This document shows, one piece after another, positions 19,480-28,912 of a stretch of DNA of 64,000 bases. The notes beneath the pieces are model-generated. The model did not search any database and was not told the origin of the DNA. It was given only the letters and a program-made list of their open reading frames with translations. The number at the start of each line of letters is the position of its first letter. Within the stretch, counting starts at the first letter, position 1. This DNA comes from Oscillospiraceae bacterium. Lineage in GTDB: Bacteria > Bacillota > Clostridia > Oscillospirales > CAG-272. A program made the position numbers and the translations under genes. The DNA is taken from contig SVUK01000004.1 in assembly GCA_015063325.1 (NCBI GenBank), forward strand, positions 1 through 64,000. The letters run 5' to 3'.

Positions 19480-20354
19480 CTTCCCAAAATTGCCGAAAGA
19501 TTGCCGGCAATGGTAGCGGCAACATCCGGTTTGTTCATCGAGTAGACGTGAATATGCTCTACACCGTTTGCCAAAAGGTCGATGATTTGATCGGTGGCGT
19601 AAGCAATTCCGGCTTGTTTCATGGCGGCAGGATTTTCGCCGAAACGGTCGACCAAAGCGCGAAACCGCTGTGGCACCATCGCGCCCGAAAGTTTAATGGC
19701 GCGGCGAATCTGTCCGGCGTTGGTGATAGGCATGATTCCGGCAACAACCGGAACCGAAATCCCTGCCTCGCGGATCTTGTAAAGAAAATTATAAAGCACA
19801 TTGTTGTCAAAAAACATTTGCGTTGTCAAAAAATCGCACCCGGCGTCCGTTTTTTCTTTTAAGTAGCGAATGTCGGCTTTTTGATCGACGCTTTCGGGGT
19901 GAACTTCCGGATAGCAGGCGCCGCCAATGCAAAAATCATAGCCGCTTTCGCGGAGCGCGCGCACAAGATCAACGGCATGGGGAAAATCTTTCAGAACGGA
20001 TTCTCCCACCGGCGTGTCGGCAGGCAAATCACCGCGCAAAGCCATAATATTCTCAATCCCTGCGGCATGGAAGGCGTCGATCTTTTCGGCAATGCTCTTT
20101 TTTGTCGCGCCAACGCAGGTCAGATGGGCAAGGGTCGGTACGCCAAGCTCGCTGTTCATTTCTTCAGCGATGGCAAGCGTTGCGCGGTTGGTACTTCCGC
20201 CGGCACCGTAGGTCACGCTCATAAACGAGGGATGCAGACAGGCAATTTCGCGCACCGCCGCCTCCACTTCGGCAAATCCCGTTTCCTGCTTTGGCGGAAA
20301 GACCTCAAAGGAAAGGGTGGGGCGGTTGCTGTTCAGAATGGTTGAAAGTTTCAA
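19476..20354 (-). CDS. metF: 5,10-methylenetetrahydrofolate reductase
   Basis: 292 residues. It reduces methylene-THF to 5-methyl-THF, the methyl donor for MetH. SFEVFPPK near the N-terminus, SVTYGAGGS, HLTCVGAT, NIMALRGD and TTQMFFD are the TIM-barrel and flavin-site motifs of the bacterial MetF family, and the length is typical. It lies first of three overlapping methionine genes and 15 nt after the DUF3737 gene. No SAM riboswitch or T-box is visible directly upstream, which fits transcription from further up the operon. Confidence 0.95.
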   Translation of the reverse strand: MKLSTILNSNRPTLSFEVFPPKQETGFAEVEAAVREIACLHPSFMSVTYGAGGSTNRATLAIAEEMNSELGVPTLAHLTCVGATKKSIAEKIDAFHAAGIENIMALRGDLPADTPVGESVLKDFPHAVDLVRALRESGYDFCIGGACYPEVHPESVDQKADIRYLKEKTDAGCDFLTTQMFFDNNVLYNFLYKIREAGISVPVVAGIMPITNAGQIRRAIKLSGAMVPQRFRALVDRFGENPAAMKQAGIAYATDQIIDLLANGVEHIHVYSMNKPDVAATIAGNLSAILGR

Positions 20355-20369
20355 AATAAAATCTCCCTT

Positions 20370-21257
20370 TCAGAAAATTTCCGACCAATCGGGACGGTTG
20401 GAAGTTTTTGCGATATCGGAGCAAACGATCAGCGTTTTTTTCGGATCGACCTTATCCGGCTCAATTACCAGTTCGCCGATCCTTTCCGCGCGAATGGTAC
20501 CGCTTTTGGGGTTGAAAACGCTTTCCACGCCGGACGCGATGTCCGCTTCCACTTCCGAATATTCAAAAGCGAGCGTGGTGTTCAGCAATTTGCAGTTGAC
20601 AAGACGCAGATTTTGCACGTAGCAAAGCCCCTGTAAACTTTCAATGGTGCAGTTGATAAAGGTCAGATTTTTCGCGTTCCAACCAATGTACTCGCCAGAG
20701 ATGAACGAATCCGAAACGGTAACGTTTTCGCTGTTCCAAAAGGCGTCCTTCGTAACGAGGCGGGAGTTGCGGATCACCGCGTTCTTTACGCCGTCAAAAG
20801 AATATTTCCCGTCCAGTAAAAGCCCGTCAACCGTAATCTCTTCGCTGTTCATGGCAAAATAATTCCCTTTGAAGGTCACGTTTGAAAGTTTTACGCCGCT
20901 GCAATGCCAAAGCGTTTCGTCGGCATCCGAAAAGAAGACGTTTTCAAGCAATAAATTTCTGCACCGCCGGAAAGATTTCGGGGCGCATACCGAGGTGTTT
21001 CGTACCGTTACGTCGTTGGAATACCATACCGAGGCGCGCGCCGCCTGCCAAAAGGTACAGCCGTCGGCAACAACCTGATTGCAATACCAGATAGGGTATC
21101 TCCACCGAAAGACCGAATCGCGGATTTTAATATTCGTACATCCCTTCAACGGGGACTCTCCGACGTCAAAAATCGTATCGGTCACGGTCAGATCGCGTTT
21201 GCAGAACAGGGCGCGCTCCTCGGTAAAACGGGATTGCTTGATTTCGTTTGTTTCCAT
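20370..21257 (-). CDS. DUF3737 right-handed beta-helix protein
   Basis: 295 residues with no signal peptide. The whole protein is made of short beta-strand rungs with recurring NV/NL-x-(FIN) turns (SENVTVSDSFISG, AKNLTFINCTI, VQNLRLVNCKL), as in a pectate-lyase-like helix. Features such as FRWRYPIWYC and TLWHCSGV match what I know of DUF3737 proteins of Firmicutes. The molecular role is unknown. It sits 9 nt after the MutS-like gene and 15 nt before metF, in a probable operon; whether the link is functional is unclear. Confidence 0.8.
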   Translation of the reverse strand: METNEIKQSRFTEERALFCKRDLTVTDTIFDVGESPLKGCTNIKIRDSVFRWRYPIWYCNQVVADGCTFWQAARASVWYSNDVTVRNTSVCAPKSFRRCRNLLLENVFFSDADETLWHCSGVKLSNVTFKGNYFAMNSEEITVDGLLLDGKYSFDGVKNAVIRNSRLVTKDAFWNSENVTVSDSFISGEYIGWNAKNLTFINCTIESLQGLCYVQNLRLVNCKLLNTTLAFEYSEVEADIASGVESVFNPKSGTIRAERIGELVIEPDKVDPKKTLIVCSDIAKTSNRPDWSEIF

Positions 21258-21266
21258 GATTTCTCC

Positions 21267-22883
21267 TTAATTTTCCTTTTGGGTAAGATCCCCGATGCGA
21301 TCGAGAATTTTTTCATAGGTCAGACCGTAGCCCTCGGCAATGTCGCGGGCGTAGCTCTTTCCGTCCGGCTTGGCGCGCAGGATTTTGAAGGAGCGTTTTC
21401 CTTCGCTTTCCATCCCGGCAACCAGCGTGTCGATGGGCGCTCCGCCGGCGGCGAGAGAGGCGCGGTTCAGTTCTTCAATCTGTGCGGCAAGCTCGTGCAG
21501 GTGGGTGGAAAATAGCGCGCGGCAACCCACTTGCGCAAGGCCGCGCAAAACCTCGGCGGCAAGGTAGGAGGCCTCAAAACTGCCGGTGGAGGAGAGCGAC
21601 TCGTCCAACAGCACCAGCGAGTTGGGGGTCACGCAGTCAAAAATTTCGCCCAACCGCGCGCATTCCTCGCCCAATCGACCTTTGTCAATGGTGTCGTCCG
21701 ACCCGGTGGGAAAGTGCGTATAGATAGCGTCCACCGGGGAAAGGGCGATTTTTTCCGCCGGCAGGTACATTCCAAGCTGGAACAGGACCTGCGAAAGTCC
21801 GAGCGCGCAGGTGATCACCGATTTGCCGCCGCGGTTTGGTCCGGTGAGGACGTAGATCCGTGCGGTCTCATCAAACGAGAGATCGTTGGGAACGAGCTTT
21901 TCTTCAGATTTCAGCGCCACGCAGGGGTTGTAAAGATCGAACGCTGCAAAAGCGTGTTCGTTCATCGGGTGTATTTCGGGCGAGGCGAGCGGATATCCCT
22001 TCTCGCGAAGTGCGCGCAGAAATGCTGTTCCGCCTGCCAAGAACTCAAATTCCGGCATCAAATCCAAAAGGAACGCCGTTTTATCCAAAACGTAAGTCTG
22101 AACAACCTTTTTCCAGGAATGGAGCGAGGATTTGTAAACCTCGTTGATGGCGCTGTAAAAAGCGTTGGAAAGAGCGGCTTTCTGGTTTTCGTTCTGTTTT
22201 TTGCCAAAGGGAACAAGGTTTGCAATGCAGGTGTATTCGCTCTTTTTGCCCATGCGCAAAATCTTTTCCAAAATATCGCCGGACTGAAACGGGTCGGGAT
22301 TGATCGAAAGAACGCCGGCGGATTCGGGGCGCAGCTGCGCGTCTAAATTGACGCCGATGGTCACCGAGCGAATCTCGCGGACGCGCTTGGTCAGCTCTTT
22401 GAGCTTTTCGTTCAGTTCGCGGTAATAGTCGCTTTCGGCAAGCCCGGCAACCAGTTTTGCAAGCGATAGAAACGCAGGACTTTTCAGTTTGCTTTTCAAG
22501 CCGGAAAGGGAGGAGTGCAGAATTTCCACCGAGGAAATGTAAAGCTCGATCTCGGTCAGCGTAGAGAGGTAGTCGTCTTTGCCGTTTTCAGCCTCCAACT
22601 GCCGCAGTTCCAGAATGTCGTTCAGCACGGGCACCAGCCGTTCCTGCATTGCCGAAAGTTCGGGGCAGGCGAGCATATCGGAAAAGACCGAAAGCCGATA
22701 GTTGATCACTTCGGGATCGGTCGTCAAAAACCGGGGAAGACCTTCGCCCGAAACCGAAAAGAATTCCGAAAGACCTAATTCTTCCAATGTGAACAGATCA
22801 ATATCGGGCGTGTCCTTTCCGCAATCGTGGCGCGCTTTTGTTTCGGCATTCGGATAAAGCAAGCTGAAATTTGTAAAGTCCAT
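21267..22883 (-). CDS. MutS-related ATPase lacking mismatch-recognition domain
   Basis: 538 residues from ATG 22883, which has AAAGGA seven bases upstream; the track start at 22901 overlaps that site. The C-terminal ~230 residues form a MutS domain V ATPase: Walker A TGPNRGGKS, Walker B LVLLDESLSSTG, and STHLHEL with the conserved His. The N-terminal part resembles the helical core and lever domains but has no mismatch-binding domain I and no Smr tail, so it is neither MutS1 nor MutS2. Such stand-alone MutS-like ATPases are common in Clostridia; their substrate is unknown. It heads the probable operon running to metH. Confidence 0.85.
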   Translation of the reverse strand: MDFTNFSLLYPNAETKARHDCGKDTPDIDLFTLEELGLSEFFSVSGEGLPRFLTTDPEVINYRLSVFSDMLACPELSAMQERLVPVLNDILELRQLEAENGKDDYLSTLTEIELYISSVEILHSSLSGLKSKLKSPAFLSLAKLVAGLAESDYYRELNEKLKELTKRVREIRSVTIGVNLDAQLRPESAGVLSINPDPFQSGDILEKILRMGKKSEYTCIANLVPFGKKQNENQKAALSNAFYSAINEVYKSSLHSWKKVVQTYVLDKTAFLLDLMPEFEFLAGGTAFLRALREKGYPLASPEIHPMNEHAFAAFDLYNPCVALKSEEKLVPNDLSFDETARIYVLTGPNRGGKSVITCALGLSQVLFQLGMYLPAEKIALSPVDAIYTHFPTGSDDTIDKGRLGEECARLGEIFDCVTPNSLVLLDESLSSTGSFEASYLAAEVLRGLAQVGCRALFSTHLHELAAQIEELNRASLAAGGAPIDTLVAGMESEGKRSFKILRAKPDGKSYARDIAEGYGLTYEKILDRIGDLTQKEN

Positions 22884-22933
22884 TTCATAATCCTTTCGCA
22901 ACAGATTACACTATACCAATTTTATATTCTACC

Positions 22934-22966
22934 ATAAAAAAAGGGTTTCGTCTACACAAAACCCGA
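22934..22966 (-). terminator. Terminator of trmL
   Basis: On the minus strand GGGTTT and AAACCC arms are followed by seven T residues, about 45 nt after the trmL stop. Confidence 0.6.
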
Positions 22967-23009
22967 AATTTTTGCATTTTGTTCAAAAAATATCCGAAAA
23001 CAGATTTCG

Positions 23010-23510
23010 TTATTCCCACTCAAATTTCGTCAAGTGTCCGGCCTCAACCATCCCTTCAAAATCGCGCTGGCGCAACACTTCGTAAACTGCAACGGCAACC
23101 GAATTGGAAAGATTCAGCGAGCGCAACCCCTCGCGCATCGGCAGGCGAACGCAGCGGTCGGGGTTTGCATAAAGGAAGTCTTCGGGCAGCCCTTTTGTCT
23201 CCTTGCCGAAGAACAGGTACACGTTTTCGGGGTATTCGACCTCGGTATATTTGCGCGGCGCCTTGGTGGAAAAGCAGTAGAAATCGGCGTCCGGGTGCTT
23301 GGCAAAAAAGTCATCCAACCCGTCGTAGTAGGAAATGTCAAGATAGTGCCAATAGTCCAATCCGGCGCGTTTGAGCTTGCGGTCGTCAATTTCAAATCCC
23401 AGGGGACGAATCAGGTGCAAAGCCGCCCCGGTGGCAGCACAGGTGCGCGCAATATTGCCGGTATTTTGGGGGATTTCCGGTTCGTGAAGAACAATGTTGA
23501 TGTTTGCCAT
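23010..23510 (-). CDS. trmL: tRNA (cytidine/uridine-2'-O-)-methyltransferase TrmL
   Basis: 166 residues, the usual length. It 2'-O-methylates position 34 of certain leucine tRNAs. INIVLHEPEIPQNTGNIAR at the N-terminus, LFFGKETKGLPE in the middle and RSLNLSNSVAVAVYE near the end are the SPOUT-class motifs forming the knotted AdoMet site. It is a single-gene unit with its own terminator, divergent from secA. Confidence 0.93.
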   Translation of the reverse strand: MANINIVLHEPEIPQNTGNIARTCAATGAALHLIRPLGFEIDDRKLKRAGLDYWHYLDISYYDGLDDFFAKHPDADFYCFSTKAPRKYTEVEYPENVYLFFGKETKGLPEDFLYANPDRCVRLPMREGLRSLNLSNSVAVAVYEVLRQRDFEGMVEAGHLTKFEWE

Positions 23511-23630
23511 GATATCAAAATCTCTTTTCTGTTCGTTGCTCCTATCATATCACAATTAAAGAAATTTTTCAAGTTTTTTTCGCAAATCCCGAAATATTTA
23601 CAAAATATTCCACAATTTTGCAGAAAAGAA

Positions 23631-23639
23631 TGATATAAT
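23631..23639 (+). promoter_or_regulatory. Extended -10 promoter of secA
   Basis: TGATATAAT, an extended -10 with no good -35 box at 17 bp. The transcribed leader is about 80 nt. Confidence 0.45.
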
Positions 23640-23675
23640 AACTTCTAAAGTGCATATTATGCTTTTCAGAATTTT

Positions 23676-23704
23676 CCAAGACAGAATCCTCCAAGACAGA
23701 ATCC
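23676..23704 (+). repeat. 14-bp tandem direct repeat in secA leader
   Basis: CCAAGACAGAATCC occurs at 23676-23689 and again at 23691-23704, period 15, ending 21 nt before the secA ATG. A decayed third copy may overlap the ribosome site. Function not evident. Confidence 0.7.
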
Positions 23705-23725
23705 CACAAGAAAGGATTTCAGAAA

Positions 23726-26485
23726 ATGTCCCTTATTACCAAGATTTTCGGAACTTATAGTCAACGGCAGCTCAAAAAGATCAAATCAATCGCCGATCAG
23801 ATCGACGGGCTCGCCGACCACTACCGCGGACTTTCCAACACCGAATTGCAAGCGGTAACGCCGGCGCTCAAAGCGCGGCTTGCCGCCGGGGAAACGACGG
23901 ATGATATTCTGCCCGACGCCTTTGCCGCTATTCGCGAGGCGGCGGACCGCGTGTTGGGCAAACGACCCTTCCGTGTGCAGGTGCTGGGCGGTATCGTTTT
24001 GCACCAGGGAAGAATTGCCGAAATGAAGACCGGAGAAGGCAAAACGCTGGTTGCCACACTTCCCGCATACTTGAACGCGCTGACCGGAAACGGCGTTCAT
24101 ATCGTCACGGTCAACGATTACCTTGCGCGTGTCGGCGCCGAGGAAATGGGCAGAGTATACGAGTTTATGGGGCTCTCTACCGGACTTGTGGTGCAGGGGC
24201 AGAGCAATGCCGAAAAACACGTCGCATACAACGCCGACATTACCTACGGCACCAACAACGAATTCGGATTCGACTATCTGCGTGATAATATGGTACCTTA
24301 TAAGGAGAGCATGGTTCAGCGCGGACACGCGTTTGCCATTGTGGACGAAGTGGACTCCATTCTGATCGACGAAGCGCGCACACCGCTGATCATCTCGGGT
24401 CAGGGCGAGCAGGTTTCGGATCTTTATGCGCAGGCGGATCGGCTGGTTCGCAGTATGAAGAAGAAGGTCATTAAGGAAGTGGACGCCAAGGAGAGCCAGG
24501 ACGACGTCGATGCCGACTATATCGTGGACGAGAAGGCGAACAATGCCATTTTGACGCCGCGCGGAGCGAAGAAAGCCGAGGAATTTTTCGGGTTGGAGAA
24601 CTTTACCGATCTGGAAAACGTCGAATATGCGCACCATGTCAATCAGGCGATTCGTGCCCACGGTTGCATGCACCGCGACGTCGACTACGTGGTCAACGAG
24701 AACGGCGTCATGATTGTGGACACCTTTACCGGACGTCTGATGCCGGGCAGACGATATTCGGACGGCTTGCACCAGGCAATCGAAGCAAAGGAGGGTGTGG
24801 AGGTTCAGAAAGAGAACAAAACGCTGGCAACCATCACTTTCCAAAACTATTTCCGCATGTACCGCAAACTTTCGGGCATGACCGGAACGGCACTGACCGA
24901 GGAGGACGAATTCCGCGAAATTTACGCGCTGGACGTTGTGGAAATTCCAACCAATATGCCCATGATCCGAAACGATCACAACGATGTGATCTATAAAACG
25001 GTGAACGCGAAGTATAACGCCGTGATCGAGCAGGTGCGCGAATGCCACGAAAAAGGACAGCCTGTATTGGTCGGTACCGTTTCCATTGATAAATCCGAGG
25101 AGCTTTCCCGTCGGCTGAAAAACGCAGGAATTCCGCATACCGTTCTGAATGCGAAATTCCACGCCAAGGAGGCGGAGATCGTCGCACAGGCAGGTAAATT
25201 CGGAGCGGTCACCATTTCCACCAATATGGCAGGGCGCGGAACCGATATTCTGTTGGGCGGCAACCCGGAATTTATGGCAAAAGCCGATATGCGTGCCAAG
25301 GGCGTGCCCGAGGAGTATATCGCCCGTTGTACGGGTATGACCGAGACAGACGACGAAGAGCTGATTGCCGCACGCGCACAGTTCCGCGAGTTGTTGGAAA
25401 AACATCGCGCCGAAATTGCGCCCGAAGCCGAAAAGGTCAAGTCGGTGGGCGGATTGTTCATCATCGGCACAGAGCGGCATGAAAGCCGCCGCATTGATAA
25501 CCAGCTTCGCGGCCGTTCCGGACGTCAAGGCGACCCCGGCGAATCGCAGTTCTTCCTTTCCATGGAGGACGATCTTATGCGCCTGTTCGGCACCGACCGT
25601 ATCATGGGGTTGGTCAACGCGCTGAAAATGCCGGAGGATCAACCCATCAATTCCGGGCTTCTTACCGGCGCAATCGAGCGCGCGCAAAAGAACCTGGAGG
25701 CAACCAACTTCCGCCGCCGGAAGTACGTTTTGGAATATGATGACGTTATGAATCGTCAAAGAACCATCATTTACGGTCAGCGGCAGGATGTTTTGAACGG
25801 AAAGGACGTTTCCGAAACGATACAAAAAATGCTCACGTCCACCGTTTCGGCAACCGTGGCGGAATATCTGCACGGCGAACGCGGAGAATGGGATTTCAAC
25901 GGTCTGCGCGCACATTTCAACGGCACGCTGACATCGGATGAGGATTTCCGCTACGACGAGGGAGAATTACGGCGGATTACGCCCGAAGAGATTGACGAAA
26001 TGCTTTGCGACCGCGTCATGAAACGGTATCACGAAAAAGAGGAGCTGTTCGGTTCCGACGTATTCCGCGAGGTGGAACGTTCGGTTCTTCTTCGGAGCGT
26101 TGATACGGCGTGGATGGAGCATATCGACGAAATGGAAGACCTGAAAAACGGGGTCAGTCTGCAAGGATATGCTCAGCGCGATCCGATCAACGAATACCGC
26201 ATTCAGGGAGCCGCGCTGTTCGATTCCATGATCGACACCATCCGGCAGAATACCCTGCGTACCATTCTTTCGGTCGTTCCCAAGCAGGAACCCATTCGCC
26301 GGGAGCAGGTTGCAAAGCCGCTGTTTGCAGGCTTTGAGGGAACGCGAAATCTTAAAAAGAATGTGCGCGTAGTCAATAAACCGGCGGCAAAAGTGCAAAC
26401 GGTGGGAAGAAACGATCCCTGCCCCTGCGGTTCCGGAAAAAAATATAAGAACTGCTGTATGAGAAAGGATCAGTCGGGCAATTGA
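23726..26485 (+). CDS. secA: Preprotein translocase ATPase SecA
   Basis: 919 residues. It drives unfolded secretory proteins through SecYEG with ATP. MKTGEGKT near residue 100 is Walker A, VDEVDSILIDEARTPL holds Walker B, a preprotein cross-linking region follows, then the second helicase domain with TNMAGRGTDI and GRSGRQGDPG, and a long C-terminal helical wing and scaffold. The last residues VGRNDPCPCGSGKKYKNCC form the SEC-C zinc finger for lipid or SecB-type contacts. Length and order are those of SecA1. This is the export route for the many surface proteins in this window. Confidence 0.97.
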   Translation: MSLITKIFGTYSQRQLKKIKSIADQIDGLADHYRGLSNTELQAVTPALKARLAAGETTDDILPDAFAAIREAADRVLGKRPFRVQVLGGIVLHQGRIAEMKTGEGKTLVATLPAYLNALTGNGVHIVTVNDYLARVGAEEMGRVYEFMGLSTGLVVQGQSNAEKHVAYNADITYGTNNEFGFDYLRDNMVPYKESMVQRGHAFAIVDEVDSILIDEARTPLIISGQGEQVSDLYAQADRLVRSMKKKVIKEVDAKESQDDVDADYIVDEKANNAILTPRGAKKAEEFFGLENFTDLENVEYAHHVNQAIRAHGCMHRDVDYVVNENGVMIVDTFTGRLMPGRRYSDGLHQAIEAKEGVEVQKENKTLATITFQNYFRMYRKLSGMTGTALTEEDEFREIYALDVVEIPTNMPMIRNDHNDVIYKTVNAKYNAVIEQVRECHEKGQPVLVGTVSIDKSEELSRRLKNAGIPHTVLNAKFHAKEAEIVAQAGKFGAVTISTNMAGRGTDILLGGNPEFMAKADMRAKGVPEEYIARCTGMTETDDEELIAARAQFRELLEKHRAEIAPEAEKVKSVGGLFIIGTERHESRRIDNQLRGRSGRQGDPGESQFFLSMEDDLMRLFGTDRIMGLVNALKMPEDQPINSGLLTGAIERAQKNLEATNFRRRKYVLEYDDVMNRQRTIIYGQRQDVLNGKDVSETIQKMLTSTVSATVAEYLHGERGEWDFNGLRAHFNGTLTSDEDFRYDEGELRRITPEEIDEMLCDRVMKRYHEKEELFGSDVFREVERSVLLRSVDTAWMEHIDEMEDLKNGVSLQGYAQRDPINEYRIQGAALFDSMIDTIRQNTLRTILSVVPKQEPIRREQVAKPLFAGFEGTRNLKKNVRVVNKPAAKVQTVGRNDPCPCGSGKKYKNCCMRKDQSGN

Positions 26486-26499
26486 CCCGATAGAAGAAT

Positions 26500-27237
26500 A
26501 TGGGATTCGGATATTTGTTTTTGGGGTATCTCTGCGCCTTCCTGTTGAAAGTTACGGCGGATATCCAGCCGCTCGGCGCCGGCGCGCTTGCGGTGTTGCT
26601 CGGCATTATGCTGATGGCGGCAGGCATTCGCAAACTTTCGGAATATGAAAGCTCATTTCGGCTTTCGTTTTTTCCATTGGGACTTTTGCTGATCGAAAAT
26701 TGCTATCGGCTGATCGGCATGGTCGGCGCGTGGATCGGCGCAAAACCGGAGTGGATGACCGCAACGGTTGATTCGGCGGTCTCGTGGGTGGAATTTGTCC
26801 TTATTCTCGCCGTCCATGCAGCGCTTTTTTGGGCAATTGCGCGCCTTGCGCTGGCGGTGGATTTGCGCAAAACGGCAAATGCGGCAATTCGGAATCTTGT
26901 GTTTGTCGGATTGTGGGGAATTCTGTATTTGGTTTGGGCGCTTGTGCCCATGCCGCAGGAGTGGAAAAACGCCTTTTTCCGCATCCAGGTCATCGTCAAT
27001 CTGCTTGTCATTTTGTTCAATCTGGCATTGCTCCTCTCTTGCATGAAAAATATTGCGCCCGAGGAGGATGCCGATCAACCACCGCACCGCTACCGGTGGA
27101 ATTTCCTCAATCGCGTTGGCGATCGTTTTTTCAGCGAGCACGAGCGCGCGGCGGAGAAAAAGCAAAAGGAGACAGAGGACTTTTTGCGCCGCCGGAGAGA
27201 ACGTAAAGAGGAAAAGAAAAAAGAGAAAAAGAAGTAG
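26500..27237 (+). CDS. Multi-pass membrane protein of unknown function
   Basis: 245 residues, starting 14 nt after secA. About six hydrophobic segments are visible, followed by a cytoplasmic tail of some 50 residues that becomes almost entirely Lys/Arg/Glu. The N-terminal pattern GYLFLGYLCAFLLK then a small-residue helix and AGIRKLSEYE resembles the start of the next gene (GLFLWNPTVGMVDVLPDLIG, then AGLSRVADLQ), so the two may be distant paralogues. I do not recognise the family. Position suggests co-transcription with secA but no functional link is shown. Confidence 0.75.
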   Translation: MGFGYLFLGYLCAFLLKVTADIQPLGAGALAVLLGIMLMAAGIRKLSEYESSFRLSFFPLGLLLIENCYRLIGMVGAWIGAKPEWMTATVDSAVSWVEFVLILAVHAALFWAIARLALAVDLRKTANAAIRNLVFVGLWGILYLVWALVPMPQEWKNAFFRIQVIVNLLVILFNLALLLSCMKNIAPEEDADQPPHRYRWNFLNRVGDRFFSEHERAAEKKQKETEDFLRRRRERKEEKKKEKKK

Positions 27238-27270
27238 AATCAAATTTTTGCTTTTTAAGCTACGAAAAAA

Positions 27271-27311
27271 AGCGAGCGTAAAAAAGCGAGCGTAAAAAAG
27301 CGATTAAAAAA
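27271..27311 (+). repeat. Tandem 14-bp repeat between membrane-protein genes
   Basis: AGCGAGCGTAAAAA twice in a row (27271-27284, 27285-27298) and a shortened third unit AGCGATTAAAAAA. It follows the Lys-rich 3' end of the upstream gene. Looks like slippage-made low-complexity DNA. Confidence 0.75.
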
Positions 27312-27365
27312 GAGAACAAAAGAGATTAAAACCGAGATTGTAAGCAATCGGAAAGGAGAGGCGCC

Positions 27366-28763
27366 ATGAAGAAGAACCGGGGAACGGGATATGCGCTGAT
27401 GTTGATTGCCGGACTGTTTTTGTGGAATCCAACCGTCGGAATGGTCGACGTTCTGCCGGACTTGATCGGATATCTTCTTCTGTTTGCCGGACTTTCCCGG
27501 GTTGCCGATCTGCAAGAGGAAATTTACGAGACAAGGGAACGGTTTCGCACTGTCACATGGATTGCGCTCGGTGAGATCGTCGCGCAGCTTTTTATTCGCT
27601 TTTTCCTATCGGTCACCGTTTCTTCGGAGGACCTTTACGGGCAAAATACCCCCATGTGGATTTTGCTGTTTTCGTTTGTCGTAACCGTTTTGGAATGCTA
27701 TTTTCTCATCCCTGCATATCGCGGACTGTTTCGGGGACTGGGACGACTTGCCGAGCGAAAGGAAGCGGCGCATATCAATGGCGGCGCACGTGCCAAGAGC
27801 CGGTATGAACGCATGGTTGTTTTTTGCGTTTTTTTTGTCATCGGCAAAAATTTGCTCTCGCTTTTGCCCGAGCTTTCCGCACTTTCCACAGCCGCCTATG
27901 CGGCAGGAACGGCGACGACCGACTGGTATGCGTATATCCGCGTCATTCGTCTGTTGTTATTCCTGCCGGCGCTGGTGCTAACGAGTTGCTGGCTGGTTTC
28001 GTGGGTCCGTATTTTCGCTTCGGCAAAAAAGGATTTTGCATTCCAAGAGGCAATTCAAAAGGATTACGAGACAAAAATTTTGCCCAACCGGGGACTTCTC
28101 CTGGGGCGTCGCGTGCGCCTTTCCTTTCTGCTTGCGCGGATCGGCGCCGCCCTGTTGCCGACTTTTGTACTCTTGTGGGAAGGGAGCGAGCAAACGCAAG
28201 TGCGTTTTGGAACCGAGATTTTGCCGGATTTTGCCGCCGTCACATTTCTGATGGCGTCCATTATCTTGCTCGGCTTGTTCGAGCATATTCGACAAAGCGA
28301 AATCTGGGTTGGTGCCGCGGCAATATTCGGGGGAACGGTCGATTGGATTTTGTGTACGCTTTTCTATCAAAAATATACGTTGCGTGATGCGCGCAACCTC
28401 CCGGATGCTATTCGGAGTATGCAAATTCTGACGGTTACAACCATTCTTTCCTCATTGCTTACAGCGGCACTTTTCTGCCTGTTTTTCTTGCGTATCATCC
28501 GCTTAATCAAAGCCGAGATTGGTGGGAAGGCGATCAAGGATTATCAAGGTAGATTGGTTTGGCTGTTCATTTTGCTGACCTGTATTACTGCCGGGAAGAT
28601 TGCCGATCGAATCCTGCGTCCGTGGACGGGGTGGATTTGGTGGATCCCACTGTTGTTAACCGTTGCGTTTGTTCTGATTCTTTCCTCTGTGTTTTCCGAT
28701 TTGAGCGTCGCATTGGATGCGCGTTATCCGGCAAAAAATCCGGAACAGGTCGGCGCGGATTGA
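27366..28763 (+). CDS. Large polytopic membrane protein of unknown function
   Basis: 465 residues, ATG preceded by GGAAAGGAGAGG. Ten or more hydrophobic segments are spread along the protein, with short basic loops and no recognisable transporter motif. The first 60 residues (WNPTVGMVDVLPDLIGYLLLFAGL) resemble the N-terminus of the preceding gene product in layout. It could be a clostridial membrane protein with a structural or transport role; nothing more can be claimed. It is followed by a strong terminator, so secA and the two membrane genes may form one unit, or the latter two a sub-unit. Confidence 0.75.
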   Translation: MKKNRGTGYALMLIAGLFLWNPTVGMVDVLPDLIGYLLLFAGLSRVADLQEEIYETRERFRTVTWIALGEIVAQLFIRFFLSVTVSSEDLYGQNTPMWILLFSFVVTVLECYFLIPAYRGLFRGLGRLAERKEAAHINGGARAKSRYERMVVFCVFFVIGKNLLSLLPELSALSTAAYAAGTATTDWYAYIRVIRLLLFLPALVLTSCWLVSWVRIFASAKKDFAFQEAIQKDYETKILPNRGLLLGRRVRLSFLLARIGAALLPTFVLLWEGSEQTQVRFGTEILPDFAAVTFLMASIILLGLFEHIRQSEIWVGAAAIFGGTVDWILCTLFYQKYTLRDARNLPDAIRSMQILTVTTILSSLLTAALFCLFFLRIIRLIKAEIGGKAIKDYQGRLVWLFILLTCITAGKIADRILRPWTGWIWWIPLLLTVAFVLILSSVFSDLSVALDARYPAKNPEQVGAD

Positions 28764-28880
28764 TTTTCATCAAAAGAAAAATACAAACGAAAAATAAAAA
28801 AAAGAACGAGGTTAAAATTTAAAATTTTAAAATAAGATTAGAATAAATAAAAAAAGCAAAACGAAAGTTATGCGAAAAAA

Positions 28881-28912
28881 GGCGCGCCGCTTTTTCAGCG
28901 GCGCGCCTTTTT
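28881..28912 (+). terminator. Strong terminator before the ger operon
   Basis: GGCGCGCCGC and GCGGCGCGCC arms with a 7-nt loop and a T5 tract. It separates the membrane-protein unit from the germination operon. Confidence 0.85.

Noticed and set aside
23786-25915. 709-aa minus-strand ORF opposite secA
   Set aside because: SecA on the plus strand is complete with all motifs; the antisense ORF shows no domain and lacks a plausible start context.
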